Source of the DNA: Nymphalis io
Taxonomy: Eukaryota > Arthropoda > Insecta > Lepidoptera > Nymphalidae
NCBI RefSeq assembly: GCF_905147045.1
Contig: NC_065901.1
Location: 9,300,001-9,364,000 of the forward strand
Direction of reading: 5' to 3'
Length of the DNA: 64,000 nt
Under the pieces are notes generated by a model, which was not told the DNA's origin, searched no databases, and saw only the letters and a program-made list of their open reading frames with translations. Made by a program: the position numbers and the translations under genes. This document shows positions 34,021 through 46,409 of the stretch, one piece after another. How positions within the stretch are numbered: the stretch's first letter is position 1; every line of letters starts with the position of its first letter.

Positions 34021-34302
34021 GAGATGGTCTAATGGTTAGAACGCGTGATTCTTAACTGATGATCAGAGGTTAAAACCCCGGCAAGCACCGCTGAATTTAT
34101 TTGCTAATATGTTTATAATTCATTTCTTACTCGGCGGTGAAAGAAAACATCATGAGGAAACATGAATATGTCTTATTTCACTAAAATTATGCCACATTTG
34201 TATCCACAAATCCGCATTGGAGCAGCGTTTTGGAATTAGCTCTACCAAACTATCCCTCAAAGGAGAGGAGGTGTTAGCTCAGCACTGGGACATTCACAGA
34301 CT
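34021..34302 (+). repeat. SINE family B, near full length, diverged
   Basis: Head GAGATGGTCTAATGGTTAGA, B-box remnant GGTTAAAACCCC, then the CACCGCTGAATTT, CTCGGCGGTGAAAGAAAACA and GCATTGGAGCAGCG blocks, ending GGGACATTCACAGACT. Confidence 0.75.
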
Positions 34303-35454
34303 ATATAACTTTTCTTTATCGAAGTGTCAAATAAAATATAGTATTTTTTTTAGCAATAGCAATAAATAACAATTTACATTGCAATACTATTCTTGCTTTC
34401 ATATGTTAAATTACAATAGAAAAAATTAAAATAAAAGATCAATACATCAAAACATATAAAACAAACTCGCGGGTAAAGTCTTATGAATAGCATTTAATAT
34501 ATAATAATATTATGTAGTCGGCACGATCGCGCCGCTTATCCACAATTATTTATCATATTAAATTTTTATGTGTTCATACTTTGTTTTATCTTATTAAAAT
34601 GTTTGCTTTTAATCATTAATCTTTTCTAGACTTTAAAGTACTGGTAAGTAATCATATAGATATTTACATTCAAATCAACTAAAATTAAATCAAAATATTT
34701 TTATTGAACTATATTTTCCAAATTATTTTTGAATCGTACAATTACTCCTATATAAATTACTATTATATAAGTCTTAGACTAAAAGGAGAAATTATCAATG
34801 CTCTTATTACCATAGGCTTTAGGTCTAATATCCCATATCTGTAATGACACTAGGTCTATACCAGAATAAACATTAAGAAACAAATGTCTCAAATAGATCA
34901 ACTTTTCCCGAGGTGCTGTATTGTTAAAACTGTGAATTGTTAAAACCATATTAAAAATAAACTTGACCAAATTACAACATTTTTGTATTAATTTTGAGCG
35001 TTCGAATTGGATCATTTATTAAAAAAAAGAAAATGAAAAGCCACCGCTAATTCCGAATGAAGGTATTAGAAGTACCGGCAAGAAACTAAAGCTTGAAAAC
35101 TCCTAGCTTTTTTAGTTTACATAATTAATAGATTTAATATCGATAGAGATATACGTAAATCGGTTGATGATTTTTAACATACAATTTCATTTCATAAACG
35201 CCAAGTTCAATATTGAATTATCTAACAGCATTCGTACAGTGACAGATAATTGAAATAAATTATTCTACAAATACACCAATAACATTATGTTAAAGCTCTA
35301 TTTCGTAAGTTATACAAATACAAACAAGGTAAATGCATTAACACTATTATTGTATATATGTATATACTTACCAAACATACGAATAACTAGTTTTAACTAT
35401 TTTATCTTCTTAATCTTAATATAACGAATCGAATTTCCGGGCTTAGTGACAAAT
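34303..35454. other. AT-rich sequence, no gene
   Basis: Nothing coding; a CG-containing spot (GGCACGATCGCGCCGCTTAT) at about 34520 is isolated. Confidence 0.4.
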
Positions 35455-35645
35455 CTATTCAGCTCCATTTATTTATGTTCTTCGCATATCTTGACCTGAT
35501 TGTCCCACATTCCTTCTTAACATTATCTGTCAATTTACCTGTCTACCTATTTTTTTTCCATTCATTTCATCATATTGTTCTGCTGTCAATTGTCATGTGT
35601 CCTATCCGTCTCCATTTTATCTATGTTATTTTCTTTCTTATGTTT
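35455..35645 (-). pseudogene. Fossil C-terminal fragment of an RTE-type reverse transcriptase
   Basis: On the minus strand one frame reads IKWRRIGHMT, later NEWKKNR, then LTDNVKKECG and RSRYAKNINKW. This follows the order of the RTE C-terminus preserved at 50588-51775 (LKWQWAGHIA, WTDDLERVAGS, AAQDRPTWKS). Several stops and shifts interrupt it. The plus strand looks pyrimidine-rich simply because the coding strand is A-rich. No RT catalytic motif remains. The match is by eye and short, so moderate confidence only. Confidence 0.4.
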
Positions 35646-37559
35646 TCCATTTTTATTACCGATCTTTTTTTTTGCTATTTTTGAATCAGTAAGTGATACT
35701 TCTTTGGCGTATTCTTAGCTTTGAAAGATGTATCTTAGTTAGTGCCCATGTTTGGTATCCATCAGTAAGACATGGCACGTGCTGAACACCTTTCTCTTGG
35801 CTTTTATTGGAAAATGTTTACTTTTCAGTTTTTCGTATATAGTTTTAAGTACATAATATGAAGTGGTAGACTATAAATACACACACACACAGAAACCGTG
35901 TCTACTATTAAGGAGAAGGCTTAGAGGCTATCACTTTGTTCTGCTGGATGGAAATTTTATTGATGAACTTTTCCTTCGTTGCTAAACAATACGTTGAATT
36001 GTATAATTTAACACTTTGTGAACAGTATACAAGAAACAATAACCAAGTAATCATTATATCGCAGAAAATGTTCAGGATACACTTAGAATATATTTTTGTT
36101 TGTTTGAATTTAAATGAGCCTATCTTAACTTCAGACCCACGTGATGTATTCATTGAATCAATGAATTAAATTTTAAAAGTATTTTATGTTATATCTAAAG
36201 TTACAATAAGTATAAGCTATTCGATGTAATATAGACAAAGCCAGTGTTGTGCTAGTGAATGTTATTAATAGAAGCAATCACCGTTTGAGGCCACTCGGAA
36301 TTCTCACGGGCACTCCCAACCCGCGCGGCGCATTACAAATTTGTCACATTTGCCAATTCTCTTGAGGACAACTATAAGTGATGTACTATAGTCAAAATAA
36401 TCGATGCTTGAAAGCGTAGATAGCATATCCATATCAAAACATTTTGACATTACAGTGTCATATGACTACAGTAAACAAATTGACTACAAATAACCAAGAA
36501 GACAGCAATACGCTTACTTTATATAATATACAGGTTAGCTCATAAGTATTGCTATTTGTAACCAGTACCGGCTTATTCGTCCAGTGGCCTGTTTGTCAGA
36601 GTTTATATTTTTATAGAACAAATATTAAAATTTGGAAATGAATTCGCTTATAATTCTATCTATCCTAACAAAACCAAAAGGGCCCGGATACTTGCATTAT
36701 TTGGAGAATATAGATGGCTTAATCCAGGTCTATTTGTACCACGAACGACAACTAATATTGAAATATTACACAAATTACTTATAAACTTGACCGACACACG
36801 GGATAACTTTTTTAAATATAAATCCATAAAATTCAGAGACCCTACGCACGTTATATCGTAAATTTACTCTTTAATAATCCGTAAAAGGTTAATTATGCAA
36901 TTAATAGATAAAATAAATATTTAGAATGTTAAGTTTTTAAACATATCTTAAGTATTTATTAAGGGAAAAAATAATCGACTTTTTCAACGACCATATAAAT
37001 CGTTATACGCATAAAAGTGAAAAATGTATTATTGAAAACATTTTCGTATACCTCGAGTAACAATTTAATTACTGTTAAATGCGTCGGATGAAAGGTGTAC
37101 ACTTGATAACTTACCTTCATGGGGATATAACCATTAATTTCACCACCGGTTAGAAACAATTATGGAGCGATGAATATTCAATCGGTATGAATTTGCATTA
37201 TCATAAATATCGACAAGTTATTATCGACAAGTTATTGCCATCACTAAAAACCGGTATCATCGCGACAAAGATAAACATTGGATGTTATACGCTTATTTTG
37301 TAATCACGGACAATTTTCAGTTTTAATACTTTTGCCACGTTGGGTCAATCTTCTCGAATGGATTTATTACGAGCTGAATGTAAGAGCCCACGACTTCGTG
37401 TCCGCGGACTTTTGTTATGGATATTTTTTGATATTCATCATATTACAAATTAACTTTTGATGATAAAAAAGTTGTTTTGAAATCAATATATTTACCAAGT
37501 TAAAAAATAGCCCATTAAGGTCATACTGCTATGAGAAAGGCTCCTATCCTATTATCCTC
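35646..37559. other. AT-rich sequence, no gene
   Basis: Contains a perfect 14-bp tandem duplication at 37209-37236, a short CA run at about 35879-35891 and a GC-rich spot at 36290-36350 (CCCAACCCGCGCGGCGCATT). None is linked to an exon. Confidence 0.4.
37209..37236. repeat. 14-bp perfect tandem duplication
   Basis: ATCGACAAGTTATT occurs twice back to back. Confidence 0.9.
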
Positions 37560-37761
37560 TTAAGGTGAGAATTATTTCGCCAGCATGGTATAGTGTGGGA
37601 TGTTGGATATACTTTTCATCCATCAAATTCAGTTTTTCACTGCCAATTAACATGCATAGTTTAACCATATAAAAAAATCAGTGACGCTTGCCGTATTTCA
37701 ACCCACGGTCTTCGGTTAAGGTGAACTATTCCACATGTTCTAATCACTGAGCCATCTCGTC
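37560..37761 (-). repeat. SINE family B copy, decayed
   Basis: On the plus strand: CAGTGACGCTTGCCGTATTT, CAACCCACGGTCTTCGGTTA and CTAATCACTGAGCCATCTCG mark the reversed head and B-box region; the rest is barely recognisable. Confidence 0.55.
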
Positions 37762-38390
37762 TCCAATGCCTCTAAATCACTAACATTCGAAAATAATTTA
37801 TTTCTTAAAACATTTCACACGGCTCCATATTTATAATAATGTATACAGGTTTAAGATCCGTCTATTTATTTAATGACAACTACACGTTCAGCACTAGTTT
37901 CGTTCAATTTCGGAAGGTTAAGTCTTGTTAACTATAAATTCTATATAATCTTGACGGATGGATTTAGATAGTATCGCTTTGACATTCAATGTTCTAGTCT
38001 TTAACTATAACTAATAATTATAGATATGGATGATTTTGAGAAAAAATATAACGTTATTTTAAAGAACATTTTGCACATTAATTACAGTAAATAATTGATA
38101 GCACTAACGACTGAGTAAAGTATTGAAGAAATTTAAATTTGATTGACAAATTTGATTGAATTCTTTACCTAACACAGGCAGGTGATAACAATGTCTTCGT
38201 TTACCTCCGATGAGGAAAATATTGCAAACATCAATTTAGCAATTAGCTAAAACTCTTGATAACCAAAAGTCAATTTAAGCCAAAGGCTCCAAATCAAATC
38301 CAGGCTATGCTAAGAATATTGTATATTTAATACCGAAACCTCTTATCACTGAAATGAATAAAAAAAGTTTATATAATATTTTAAATAAAT
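37762..38390. other. AT-rich sequence, no gene
   Basis: Nothing supported. Confidence 0.4.
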
Positions 38391-38419
38391 ACATAATAAT
38401 AATATATGTCGTGTGTTCC
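38391..38419. repeat. 29-bp direct repeat, left copy
   Basis: The 29 bases starting ACATAATAATAATATATGTC are identical to 39141-39169. They flank a composite SINE block. Confidence 0.85.
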
Positions 38420-38945
38420 TAAGGTAAGGTAATGCCTGTTTTATAGATTACAGCCGGCTGATATACATATTTATTTATATAATATAATTTTAAATAAATG
38501 TATAAATACATACAGTACAGTAACAGCCTCTTATGTCCCACTGCTGAGCTAAGGCCTCCTCTCCCTTTTGAGGAGAACAATTGGAGCTTATTCCACCACG
38601 CTGCTCCAATGCGGGTTGGTGGAATACACATGTGGCAGAATTTCAGTGAAATTAGACACATGCAGGTTTCCTTACGATGTTTTCTTTCACCTTCAAGCAC
38701 GAAATTAATTATAATCACAAATTCATCATGTGAAAATTCAATGGTGCTTGCCCGGATTTGAACCGACGATCATCGGTTAAGATTCACGCGTTTTTACCAC
38801 TGAGCCCTCTAGCAGGGGATATAAATACATAGTACATACAATTTTTTTTATACATTATACACCATTACTCGGGGCGGGAATCGAGCCCGCAACCCTAGAG
38901 CGGAAGGCAAGGTCATTGCCAACTGCGCCAACGTGCCAGTCAAAT
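38420..38945 (-). repeat. SINE family A (Metulj-type variant) split by a family B insertion
   Basis: The head lies at 38870-38945 with B box GGAATCGAGCC (38877-38887, reversed) and a GGCAATGACCTTGCC-type stem region. The tail lies at 38420-38512 with the reversed ATCAGCCGGCTGTAATCTAT motif. The middle is interrupted by the family B SINE at 38514-38812 in the same orientation. So A inserted first and B later. Confidence 0.65.
38514..38812 (-). repeat. SINE family B, near full length, nested in a family A SINE
   Basis: Reversed family order is complete: CAGTAACAGCCTC, CCACTGCTGAGCTAAGGCCT, TTCCACCACGCTGCTCCAAT, GCGGGTTGGTGGAATACACA, CAATGGTGCTTGCCCGGATT and the head with TTTTTACCACTGAGCCCTCT. 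Little decayed, consistent with being the younger insertion. Confidence 0.8.
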
Positions 38946-39140
38946 TATATACATTAATTATATAAATAAATATAATTTGACCCAGCATTTCAGCATAGTA
39001 TATCTCGAATCTAAACTATCTAGCGGTTCCCATGCAAGACGTAATCAATATAATCAATTAATTAAAATGTCATTGCCATATGAAAGACGAGGCGTATGCT
39101 TAGTGCAGACATCTACAGATGAATATTTATGTTTATATAT

Positions 39141-39169
39141 ACATAATAATAATATATGTCGTGTGTTCC
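39141..39169. repeat. 29-bp direct repeat, right copy
   Basis: Identical to 38391-38419. Confidence 0.85.
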
Positions 39170-39365
39170 ACTAGCTACCCGTGCCGACTCCGTACGTGTA
39201 AAATAACCCCAATGTATTTTTTTTATTTAGTTAAAAACTTATGTTCAAAATATAAGATAACGAAAAATTAATTTGTTTAGGATTTGCGTAAAATCTGTTC
39301 AAAGTGAGCATCTACAGTTTCGGAGATCTCATAAAGAGTCAGTCAGGAGCATTTTGCTTATATAT
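39170..39365 (+). mobile_element. RTE-type LINE 3' remnant
   Basis: ACTAGCTACCCGTGCCGACT followed by CCGTACG and AAAATAACCCCAATGT resembles the conserved start of lepidopteran RTE 3' UTRs. Decayed, non-coding. Confidence 0.4.
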
Positions 39366-39705
39366 ACATATGTTTATAGATACTAATGGCCACTTTGTTT
39401 ACTTCTTCTACTTTTTAAATTCTTTTTTATTTACATTTAGAACTTAAAAAATACATAGAAACAGCTACTGTACAAATCATGACCACGTGGAATAGTGACA
39501 AGAATCCTAAAGCATTTTCTCATTAAATAGCAGTTTAGATTTTTTGGACGAAACATGAATCAGCGATGACACCAAATGATGCTGTAAGACAAAATGTTAT
39601 ATTCTGTAGAAATATTGAGTTTGAAGTAATGCCAATAAAAAAAAAATCTATCCCTCCTCAAAATATATACAACTTGCGTATTCAATGTGTTCAGCTTCCC
39701 CGAGT

Positions 39706-39928
39706 TTAGTGGTAGGGCTTTTTCCATGCACCTGTTGAAGGATGAATGTATTTTGAGGGGTAAAGCCAGTGGAACTACAGGCTCAAGGGATATAACATCT
39801 AAATGCTTAAGATTAGTAGTGTGTTGGCGATGTAAGCAATGGTTAATATTTCATACTTAGCTATATAGGTGACTATCAGTTACCATCAGGCGGTTTGCCT
39901 GTCGGTCTACGTATTTTATAGAAAGTAA
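39706..39928 (+). repeat. Family R repeat, decayed copy 3
   Basis: GTGGTAGGGCTTTTTCCATG at the start, CTCAAGGGATATAACATC, GCGATGTAAGCAATGGTTAA and TTACCATCAGGCGGTTTGCC near the end follow the family order with many changes. Confidence 0.6.
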
Positions 39929-39934
39929 AGTAAA

Positions 39935-40132
39935 GTAACAGCCTTTGAACGTCCCACTGCTGGGCTAAAGCCTCCTCTCCTTTTTTTGAGGAGAATGTGT
40001 AGAACTTAATCCACCACGCGTTGGTACGGGTTGGTGGAATACACTGAGCGGAATTTCAGTGAAATTAGACATGCAGGTTTCCTTATGATGTTTTCCTTCA
40101 ACGTCAAGCACGAGATGAATTATAAACACAAT
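39935..40132 (-). repeat. SINE family B, head missing
   Basis: Reversed 3' half and middle are clear (CCCACTGCTGGGCTAAAGCC, GGGTTGGTGGAATACACTGA, CACGAGATGAATTATAAACA). The tRNA-like head is absent. It begins right after a family R copy ends. Confidence 0.7.
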
Positions 40133-40486
40133 TTTATAGAAAACAATCATGTTACGTCTGTCTTGTCTAATGTGTGCGCCATCTCTAATGTAGGAAGACT
40201 GTTTCAAAATCACACCTTAGTCACTAAGCCCGAACTGTGTACAAACTGCAAATGGCCGTAAATGTGAACGTAGGCGACAGTGCTAAAATTTTACGACAAT
40301 TTATCTATGATAACTGAATTGACATAAATCTCCATTAGACACGCAAGACATTATTAATTAACAAGCTTTTTCCCGTTACTTCACCCATCTTAGACATTGA
40401 GTGAGAAAGGAAACTTATTAAACAAATAATTTTATTATTAATACAGTCAGAACTCATTAAAAATAACAGTCCGCAAATATGAGATT

Positions 40487-40706
40487 ATAGGCTAGTTTCC
40501 ACCACGATGCTCCAATGTGGATCGGTGACACATGTGGCAGATTATCATCCAGTATATCCAGGTTCACCACTACATTTTCTCAACCTCCGAGCTTAAGTTG
40601 AATTGTACAAATTAAACACGTGAAAATTCAGTGGTGCTTGACCGGACTTGACCCCCATGATCTTCAAATAAAATTCACGAATTGATACGACTGGGCAATC
40701 TCTGTT
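40487..40706 (-). repeat. SINE family B, decayed
   Basis: TTCCACCACGATGCTCCAAT, GGTGACACATGTGGCAGATT and TGAAAATTCAGTGGTGCTTG show the reversed family body; the head is degenerate. Confidence 0.65.
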
Positions 40707-40764
40707 ACTCATTAAATTGACACAACAAAATCTGTACCAACAAATGGGTTAATTTACTATTGAT

Positions 40765-40962
40765 AAAGGTTTGTGCACACTCGTCCGTGTACCGCCTAAT
40801 CATTATTTATTTTGCTTCCAAACTTCAATGCCTTGTATCTCTGTGCTCCAGTTTGAAGGGTGAGTATGCCAGTACAATTACTGCCACAATGAGGTATATA
40901 ACATCGTATAACCCATTGCTAACGGTGCATTGATGCTATAGCATTAAAAACCTATAGAATTG
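40765..40962 (+). repeat. Family R repeat, decayed copy 4
   Basis: TTTGTGCACACTCGTCCGTG, then TGTGCTCCAGTTTGAAGGGT and GAGTATGCCAGTACAATTAC match in order. The 3' hairpin end is lost. Confidence 0.55.
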
Positions 40963-41460
40963 ACTTATATTTATCCATATTTTAATCCGTATTTTAATTA
41001 ATGAATTATTTATCCGTATTTCCTGATAGGTACAATGTCGGTGTCTTCAAGTCCAGAGTAAACAGGTTTCTTAAAGGCAAGCGTGCTACATCTTAGACCG
41101 TGTCGATGCTTAACATCAGGCAAGTCAACGGTCAAACGCTGACCTATATTAATTGTAAAAAAAAAATCTTACAATTTTATGGGTTGAGGTAAAGGTTATA
41201 TGTTTGCTTGTCTGCTTTCCTCTTATTATAAATAACAATGAAATGAAAATACCGCGTATAACTGAAAATGCGGAAATATGTTCTTGTTGAAGTATTTAAA
41301 CATTTTAGCCCTTAAACATTTGTTATGGGTTCAAAAATACAGCAAATATGGTTATTACTGGATGGCGCAATATACTAAGTAAAATAAACAAGGCTTTAAA
41401 TTATAAAGGAAATATACCTATTATTAATTTGTTTTATGAAATTATGTTTTTAGGTTAATT

Positions 41461-41486
41461 TATATATATATATATATATATATATA
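41461..41486. repeat. (TA)13 microsatellite
   Basis: Thirteen TA units flanked on each side by GGTTAATT. Confidence 0.9.
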
Positions 41487-42702
41487 GGTTAATTTTGTAA
41501 ACATAAATGCAAGTTGGGAACACTATATATAAGTAAGTGGTTTAATGATTGAATTATGACAATTTTATTGCAATATAACTATGCATAGCTATACATATTT
41601 AAACTTATTATAATAGATTACAAATTACTATATAATCGATAATTTTCTTCTTTAAAAAAAAAAACGTATATTTATTCTATACAACTTAGTACACTTTTAT
41701 TGAACCATCTAGATGTATACATACACATACATACACATACATGTGTGAATAGGCAAAGATAAAACAATTACCTACAATGCTTTTTTCCTTTGTTTGTCAA
41801 TCGATTGTTTTGGTACATTAAATACTCAATAATTATCATGATCGAGTTTTGAACAATGGGCAATACTAAGCTTTATTATAAATAAATAATATCGATTACT
41901 GAATACATTGAAATCCTCCCTATGATTTTTTTGTACAGAATATTTTTAATACAGCGGGTAAATAACACTAAATATATATAACAATACGAAAATTTAACAA
42001 AAGTATAAAATTTACTAAAATTACTTATACATAAATACGATTACGTGCCAACATGTTAATACAGCGACATAACGATAAATACAAGCGCGAATCTGCTTAA
42101 TTATATGTAAATCTTTACAATAAACCGCAATATTCAAGCATAATTTAATATAAAATTCGTTAGGTAAGTCGTAAACATGATTTAGTAACGAATCTATAAA
42201 TGTCCACGTTTGAGAGTTTATACAGATAAACATCGGGATTGTAACGCGTGGCGAAAGTCCTTGTTTATGCTAAATAACGTGCAAAATTTACTTTCTAAAA
42301 CTGGCGTTGATTGAAGACATATTTTGACGTAAACGAAACGTTTGGCAACTCGTTTATTGCAGTTCGTAATCGAATTAATCGATATTAAAAAATCGAAAAT
42401 GAACTGTCAATTTTCTGTCTTCTGATGTGTATTCTGCATTCGTTTTTTTAGACTATCGATGATTGGTGGAATGTATACAATAAATCCCACCAATGTATTT
42501 TAACAAACCACTATCGGTAATACAATATTTGAATAGTTTCCTATATATAATTATATATATAACAAAGTAGAGAAGACAAGAATTGTCATTCCAATCACAC
42601 TTTATGTCCTATTTAACTAAAAAGTAAACAAATTCACTGTTATTAATTAAATAATTATGTTTTATTACCTTCTCAAAATCTGGAACAACATAAATTGGCA
42701 CA

Positions 42703-42740
42703 TTTCAAGAAATCATACGTGCACATATGATTTCTTGAAA
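42703..42740. repeat. Perfect 15-bp inverted repeat
   Basis: TTTCAAGAAATCATA (42703-42717) pairs with 42726-42740 around an 8-base loop. Confidence 0.75.
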
Positions 42741-43398
42741 CTCAAAACAAAAGATCGATATTATTTTCGGGGGAAAATAGCAAACAGGCACGTCTAACTA
42801 CTATACAAACGATATCATCGAAAATTACTATACCATAGACGTAGGCAGAAAATAATAATTTGACCAATAGTTCTTGTGCACATGTTTACGTAGAAACAAC
42901 ATTTAATTACGACCTTAAGGGATATTAGTTATTAATAATTAAATATATATTTCTCACTTTGTGTCCATGGACTGGATACTATCAATTCTTTATAATAATT
43001 GGCAACTTCCGCTTATGCAAAAGTAAGTTCTATTGTAGTCGTTGATAATTGTTTAGACAATAAAAAAACGAATTGAGAGTATTACTAACATCTCGCCTTC
43101 ATTTGAGAGCCGGACAATGGCGCGGTGCATGCTGTGACCACATTAGCTGGTAATGCCGTGACCGCTACGTATTTGACTGTCTATCATAGTTCAAGGTTCT
43201 AATGGAGCATGCGCACTTGTTCAATTTTTTTTTACAATATAGCTTTTAATAATAATTTATGATTTATTTGTGTATAATGTTGTCGGTTTAAGTTTTTATA
43301 TTACTTGCAAATTTTTTTAATAGATTGTTACATTGTACAATACAACAAACCTCTGTAGGCTCTTTACCGAGACTATTTAAAGCGAAATGTGCAAGATG

Positions 43399-43575
43399 TA
43401 CACAACTATAATTACAGGCACAAACGACATAACATTGAGTTTCCAAGGTCGATTGCGCATTGGCAATGTAAGAGATGGTAAATATTTCTTACAATGCGAA
43501 TGCGTAAAAGCGGTAGTGAACAATTATCATTAGGTGCCCCATTTGCCAGTCTGCTTAAGTAATTTATAAAAAAAG
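43399..43575 (+). repeat. Family R repeat, 3' half (copy 5)
   Basis: GGCACAAACGACATAACATT, GCGCATTGGCAATGTAAGAG, TTTCTTACAATGCGAATG and an ATTATCATTAGGTGCCCCAT end with an A run. The 5' half is missing, as in LINE-style truncation. Confidence 0.65.
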
Positions 43576-43611
43576 TATCAAATTTGCAAATCTCCATCTT
43601 GGCATTCTTTG

Positions 43612-43700
43612 ATGACCCTTTTTAACTTCAATGGGACCGAATCGGGATTCAAACATCGGCATCTACAATCGTACAAGCTTACGAGACAACGAGTCCTTCG
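43612..43700 (-). repeat. Possible SINE family C head, decayed
   Basis: GGGACCGAATCGGGATTCAA with ACGAGACAACGAGTCC resembles the reversed tRNA-like head of family C. Confidence 0.4.
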
Positions 43701-45755
43701 TTACAATTACGAACAAGTCTAAACTCTAGTTTATTCGCCATATTCTTAATGCTGTCCCGAGGCTTGATAGAGACAATTACACATGATTGTGCCTCTCGGT
43801 CACTGAGATTTTCTCGCTAAGGTTTTTTTTTATATTATTCTGTTAACTCGTGTCGTGAGTTATGCTTAAATTACAAACGTCTATTTGATTTCGCGTGATG
43901 CATTATAATTTGCGCCTTTTGCTTAATGATAATTATTATCTTCGGTTGTCACGATATATATAAAGTTTCCTCTGAGTCGATGCTTATTCTAATTATTATT
44001 TTCGATGGCAACCGCTTTTTTGTAGCCATAAACATAATTTTGCATTTAAAATTTTATTATAATTGAGATTTAGATTAAAACTTAAATTCATTTTAAAAAT
44101 ACAGTTCATGTGAAATGTCAAAATTAATAGCTATTGAAAGAATTTATAATTAAGTTAAACATATAAATAAATATGGAGTAAAATAAAAATAAAATATAAA
44201 GTTTCGATACTGAACTAAATATTGACTTCTTCTTTATTTAATAATATTAATAGATTGGGGCGGTGACAAAGTGGCATAAGAGAACGTCATACCGTTTGCC
44301 GACACGGCATCCGAGTCCGTCTCACCCCCAAAGACCACCATTAATAAATATTAAATCCAATTTATTAATATCAGGTCAAAGTTTAATCCTTTTATTCCAA
44401 TGTCAGACGGTCAAAACACTCATAAATTCCAGTCTTAGACCAGCTCATAGACACCACGCAACTAATTTCATAACCGACTAGACGTAAAAGGGACGACAAC
44501 ACTATCGAACTTATCGGATCTGATCTCTATAATAAAGCACGATACACACCCACCCATAATTAAAGTCGTAATAAGTCGCGTTCTCACCGGGTCTATGAAG
44601 TTTGCACAATGCGCTTAGTCAGCCCGATGTGGGCACTTGCTGTTAGTGTTGTAACCCGCGTCACTTGACTCGACCGTGTCAACGCGCCCACGCACAGACT
44701 AGACGATTGTAAAGCATCCACATGTATAAAAAATGACTTGATATTTCAAGTCATTTAATTTATTTTACGATGACATCGAACCGAATCAAACGCTTTGTAT
44801 AGTCATATTTAAATGTCTATTTTCTTTTCTCATATTTATATTTTTAATTAATTAATAATTTGAAATTAACAGACGACTTCAATCATTTTAATTTCCGAAC
44901 TCCTCGAATGAGGCTTATTACCTAATTTTAAAATTAAACATTACTTTTATATAGGAATGGTTGGTAAACTAGACTTCGAAATAATATCTAAGTTCATTAT
45001 TATGATTAAATGGTGTCTCCTTTTAAGGCAAATAAACATCCGCCGGTGATTTACAGTTAATGAAAAACAGTGGATATTAAATAAGGCTGAGGTTTTAATA
45101 AAAGCATAGATTTAAATCGTAAAAATATATTATGTTCATAAACGACCCAGGTCACAGTTTATATTGCATATTGAGCAACATTTTTATATGTGTTATCTTT
45201 CGCAACACAGCAAATGAGCAAAGGTGGTCTTCAATATCCGGTCCTGTGTGATTCTTGACAAGCAAACGAAAATCACTTAAAATGGCCGAAGCCCTTCACA
45301 GACCATTGACTGACATGACAACAGAAGCAATGATCGTTGATCGATTCCATTGGCAAGGTCTACAATTGAATACTAATTACAAGCGTTGACAATTAATAAC
45401 AGAGACCGCACAACTTACTATCTATACTATAATCAAAAAACAGTAGAAGTTAAGACAAACAAACCTTATATTTACACATCCCATGCGACTTCACACTACA
45501 AACAGTTCTTGGTGGTGTGCTTTTTATCTTAACAACTTATATTTACTTTAATTTTACTTCAAAAGTTCTGGTAACAAATTCGCCGACATCCAAAACGCCA
45601 AAATTCCATTATAATGAATACATAAAAAATTTTTGATCTCGACAAATGTTCCGATGTCAATTCAATTAAATTTTTTATATACTTCTGCCGTTGAAATTGT
45701 CTATACATGATACAGAAAACATACACATAGATATAAACGTTTGCTATTCTGTAAC
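43701..45755. other. AT-rich; less AT-rich block at 44260-44720
   Basis: The 44.26-44.72 kb block has several CG-containing pieces (for example CGACACGGCATCCGAGTCCG) and no repeat similarity I can see. It is open for 72 codons on the plus strand without recognisable content. A regulatory element or untranslated exon is possible. Confidence 0.3.
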
Positions 45756-46017
45756 CGTAACAGCCTAATCCTAAGCCTAGCCCGTTTGGAGCTTATTCCA
45801 CCACGCTGCTCCAATGCGGGTTGGTGGAATACACATGTGGCAGAATTTCAGTGAAATTAGACACATGCAGGTTTCCTCACGATGTTTTCCTTCACGGTAA
45901 AGCACGAGATAAATTATAATAATAAATTAAGTACATAAAAATTCAGTGGTGCTTGCCCGGGTTTGAACCCACGATCATCGGTTAAGATTCGCGCGTTCTT
46001 ACCACTGGGCCATCTCC
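45756..46017 (-). repeat. SINE family B, well preserved, internal deletion near its 3' end
   Basis: CACCACGCTGCTCCAATGCG, GTGGCAGAATTTCAGTGAAA, CAGTGGTGCTTGCCCGGGTT and the reversed B box GGTTTGAACCC-type sequence are intact. The GGCCTCCTCTCCC segment near the 3' end is missing. Confidence 0.8.
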
Positions 46018-46409
46018 ATAGAGATAGATATCTGGCCACTGGCCATATCCATAGATTTTTAATATTTTACTCTCAAAGCTGACAATATGTAAACTAGTAA
46101 TAGCTTAGGGTTCTGAGGCTTCAGATCAGGCCTTAGGCTTAAGTCTTGGTGATTCATTTCATTCATGATGGACTGTCTCTATAATAAGTTAGATTAAGAT
46201 ATTATAACCATTTCAATATTCTGCTTGATAATGTTAGTATGTTAATATATTATGACAATAGGGTATTATTATGTAGGAAACGTAGGCGTGTATTAAATCA
46301 CACTAAGCGCCATAAAATTGAAAATTATGTAACCTACTGAGCGTTTTCGAAAAAGGATATGTTTATCATGTTTTATCTTTGTTGAAAACCATAATGTGAA
46401 TGCGAATCA
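46018..46409. other. AT-rich sequence, no gene
   Basis: A 15-base near-duplicate of the SINE edge (GGCCATATCCATAGAT) occurs at about 46041. Nothing else. Confidence 0.4.

Larger units (their letters stand above)
40963..43398. other. AT-rich sequence with simple repeats and hairpins, no gene
   Basis: (TA)n at 41461-41486, a CATACACATA-type tandem at about 41717-41744, an AT palindrome near 42541-42560 and a perfect 15-bp inverted repeat at 42703-42740. A less AT-rich block at 43090-43210 is unassigned. Confidence 0.45.

Noticed and set aside
36959..37159. Possible exon ending ATGAAG-GTAAGT on the minus strand near 37110
   Set aside because: The donor is good but no acceptor AG with a pyrimidine tract precedes it and the peptide is unremarkable.
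38391..39169. CRISPR-like spaced direct repeats
   Set aside because: Only two copies of the 29-mer, 720 bases apart, in eukaryotic DNA; no array anywhere in the window.
38419..40261. Open frames of 76-99 codons at 38419-38761 and 39965-40261
   Set aside because: Translations of family B SINE sequence, which is non-coding.
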